Shown one piece after another: positions 63,327 through 64,000 of a stretch of DNA of 64,000 bases (position 1 is the first letter of the stretch; the number at the start of each line of letters is the position of its first letter). The translations under genes were made by a program, and so were the position numbers. Below the pieces are notes generated by a model. It had not been told where the DNA came from, searched no databases, and saw nothing but the letters and a program-made list of their open reading frames with translations. The DNA comes from Hippopus hippopus (Eukaryota > Mollusca > Bivalvia > Cardiida > Cardiidae): contig OX328105.1 in the NCBI GenBank assembly GCA_946811185.2, positions 51,894,845 to 51,958,844 on the forward strand. Direction: 5' to 3'.

Positions 63327-63484
63327 CGACCCTAAGGTATAAGCCCTTTGAAAACATTATGGGAAAAAGAGAAAATGCTGGTAGACCTGTCCAAACTGAA
63401 AGCACTTGCAGACAACAACTCTAATGTAGGTCAAATGATGGAACTTGTCCTTGATGGGATAGAAAACATTGTGGGGGAAAAGGT
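63323..63484 (+). mobile_element. PAL-1 MITE, rearranged pair
   Basis: A plus-type left arm up to AATGCTGGTA joined to a minus-type left segment (GACCTGTCCAAACTGAAAGC, then GAAAACATTGTGGG). Shares TTAA 63323-63326. Confidence 0.72.
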
Positions 63485-63924
63485 ATGATAACTTTAACAT
63501 TTCACATATCTCTGTCATTACGGAAGATATTTTCTTGAAACTTGGGCTAGTTGTAAACTTTCTACAGGGAAATCCATACATCATGACTAGGTAGCCTTGA
63601 AATATTCTTTTGATACAGTTACACCCTTTTTTTGGGCTTTTCAAGTTTTCAGAGCCCAATCTTTGCCATCTTACAATAACTGTGACATTTCATATAACTC
63701 ATTATGGAAGATATTTTCTTGAAATATGGGCTACCTGTTAACTTTCCAAAGGGAAACCCATACATAGGAGCAGGTAGCCAGATATATTCTTTTGATCCAA
63801 TTATGCGCTATTTTTGGCTTTTCAAGTTTTATCGAAAAGCAATTGCATTGGGGCACTGGTGTCCACATACCCTTGTTAATCCTGGTTCAAAGACAGGTCC
63901 TGTGATTGGCTGAGACACCAATGT

Positions 63925-64000
63925 TTGACTCTTTACCAAATGACAAATTTTAGACTTGTCCAAATTGAAAGCAGACGTCAAAATAAATGTGACAGAAAAA
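63925..64000 (-). mobile_element. PAL-1 MITE, cut by the window end
   Basis: TGACTCTTTACCAAATGACA start, then GACTTGTCCAAATTGAAAGC; continues past the window. Confidence 0.8.

Overview
The window is eukaryotic nuclear DNA: AT-rich, with split genes, GT-AG introns, tRNA-derived SINEs, hAT-like and other DNA transposons and very many short palindromic elements. A mollusc, most probably a bivalve, fits best. That rests on the character of the repeats (for example the AGCTCACCTGAGC...CTCTTGTT element at 25.9-27.5 kb and the 160-base tandem element at 47.8-48.5 kb, which I associate with bivalve DNA) and on the invertebrate-type transposase and SAMD3-like protein. I cannot name the species.

Protein-coding content is sparse. 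(1) 1347-1514 is the last exon of a gene lying mostly upstream of the window; it encodes the end of a HEPN-type domain. (2) 6270-8934 (minus) is a decayed DNA transposase in three frames, with about ten copies of a 15-bp motif (GGTAACGTAGTTCAC) around it. (3) 23996-29989 is a kanadaptin (SLC4A1AP) orthologue in two coding exons, FHA domain then dsRNA-binding domain, 771 residues. (4) 41078-56334, and probably on to 61740, is a gene of at least seven coding exons. Its long low-complexity Ala/Gln/Ser/Pro region is followed by a SAMD3-type domain. A candidate 18-nt microexon and a 7-codon last exon would complete it at 776 residues. Its probable first, non-coding exon ends at 38735.

The rest is dominated by mobile elements. 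One family, called PAL-1 here, is present in about 70 copies or fragments, roughly one per 0.9 kb. Full copies are about 228 bp, are flanked by TTAA, begin CCCTTTACCA or CTCTTTACCA, and carry two 33-nt perfectly complementary arms separated by a single base. Neighbouring copies often share one TTAA. One copy starts at the TTAA that contains the kanadaptin stop codon, and several lie 24-83 bases from splice acceptors. Two more palindromic families (PAL-2, core GATCAAGATCAGACTGCAC; PAL-3, ends AGCCATGCTCTGG) are inserted in and around PAL-1. Other elements with clear ends are a foldback-like element with GGACGTTTTGGCCA iterons placed inside a tRNA-like sequence, a hAT deletion derivative with an 8-bp target duplication, a 134-bp element with a 9-bp duplication, and several SINEs with target duplications.

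Nesting gives a relative order of arrival: PAL-1 is hit by PAL-3, a SINE head, the 134-bp element and the 160-bp tandem element; PAL-2 is hit by PAL-3. Two stretches (3.2-4.5 kb and 10.1-12.1 kb) have been amplified as tandem blocks. Element edges are read by eye and may be off by a few bases unless a target duplication is given.
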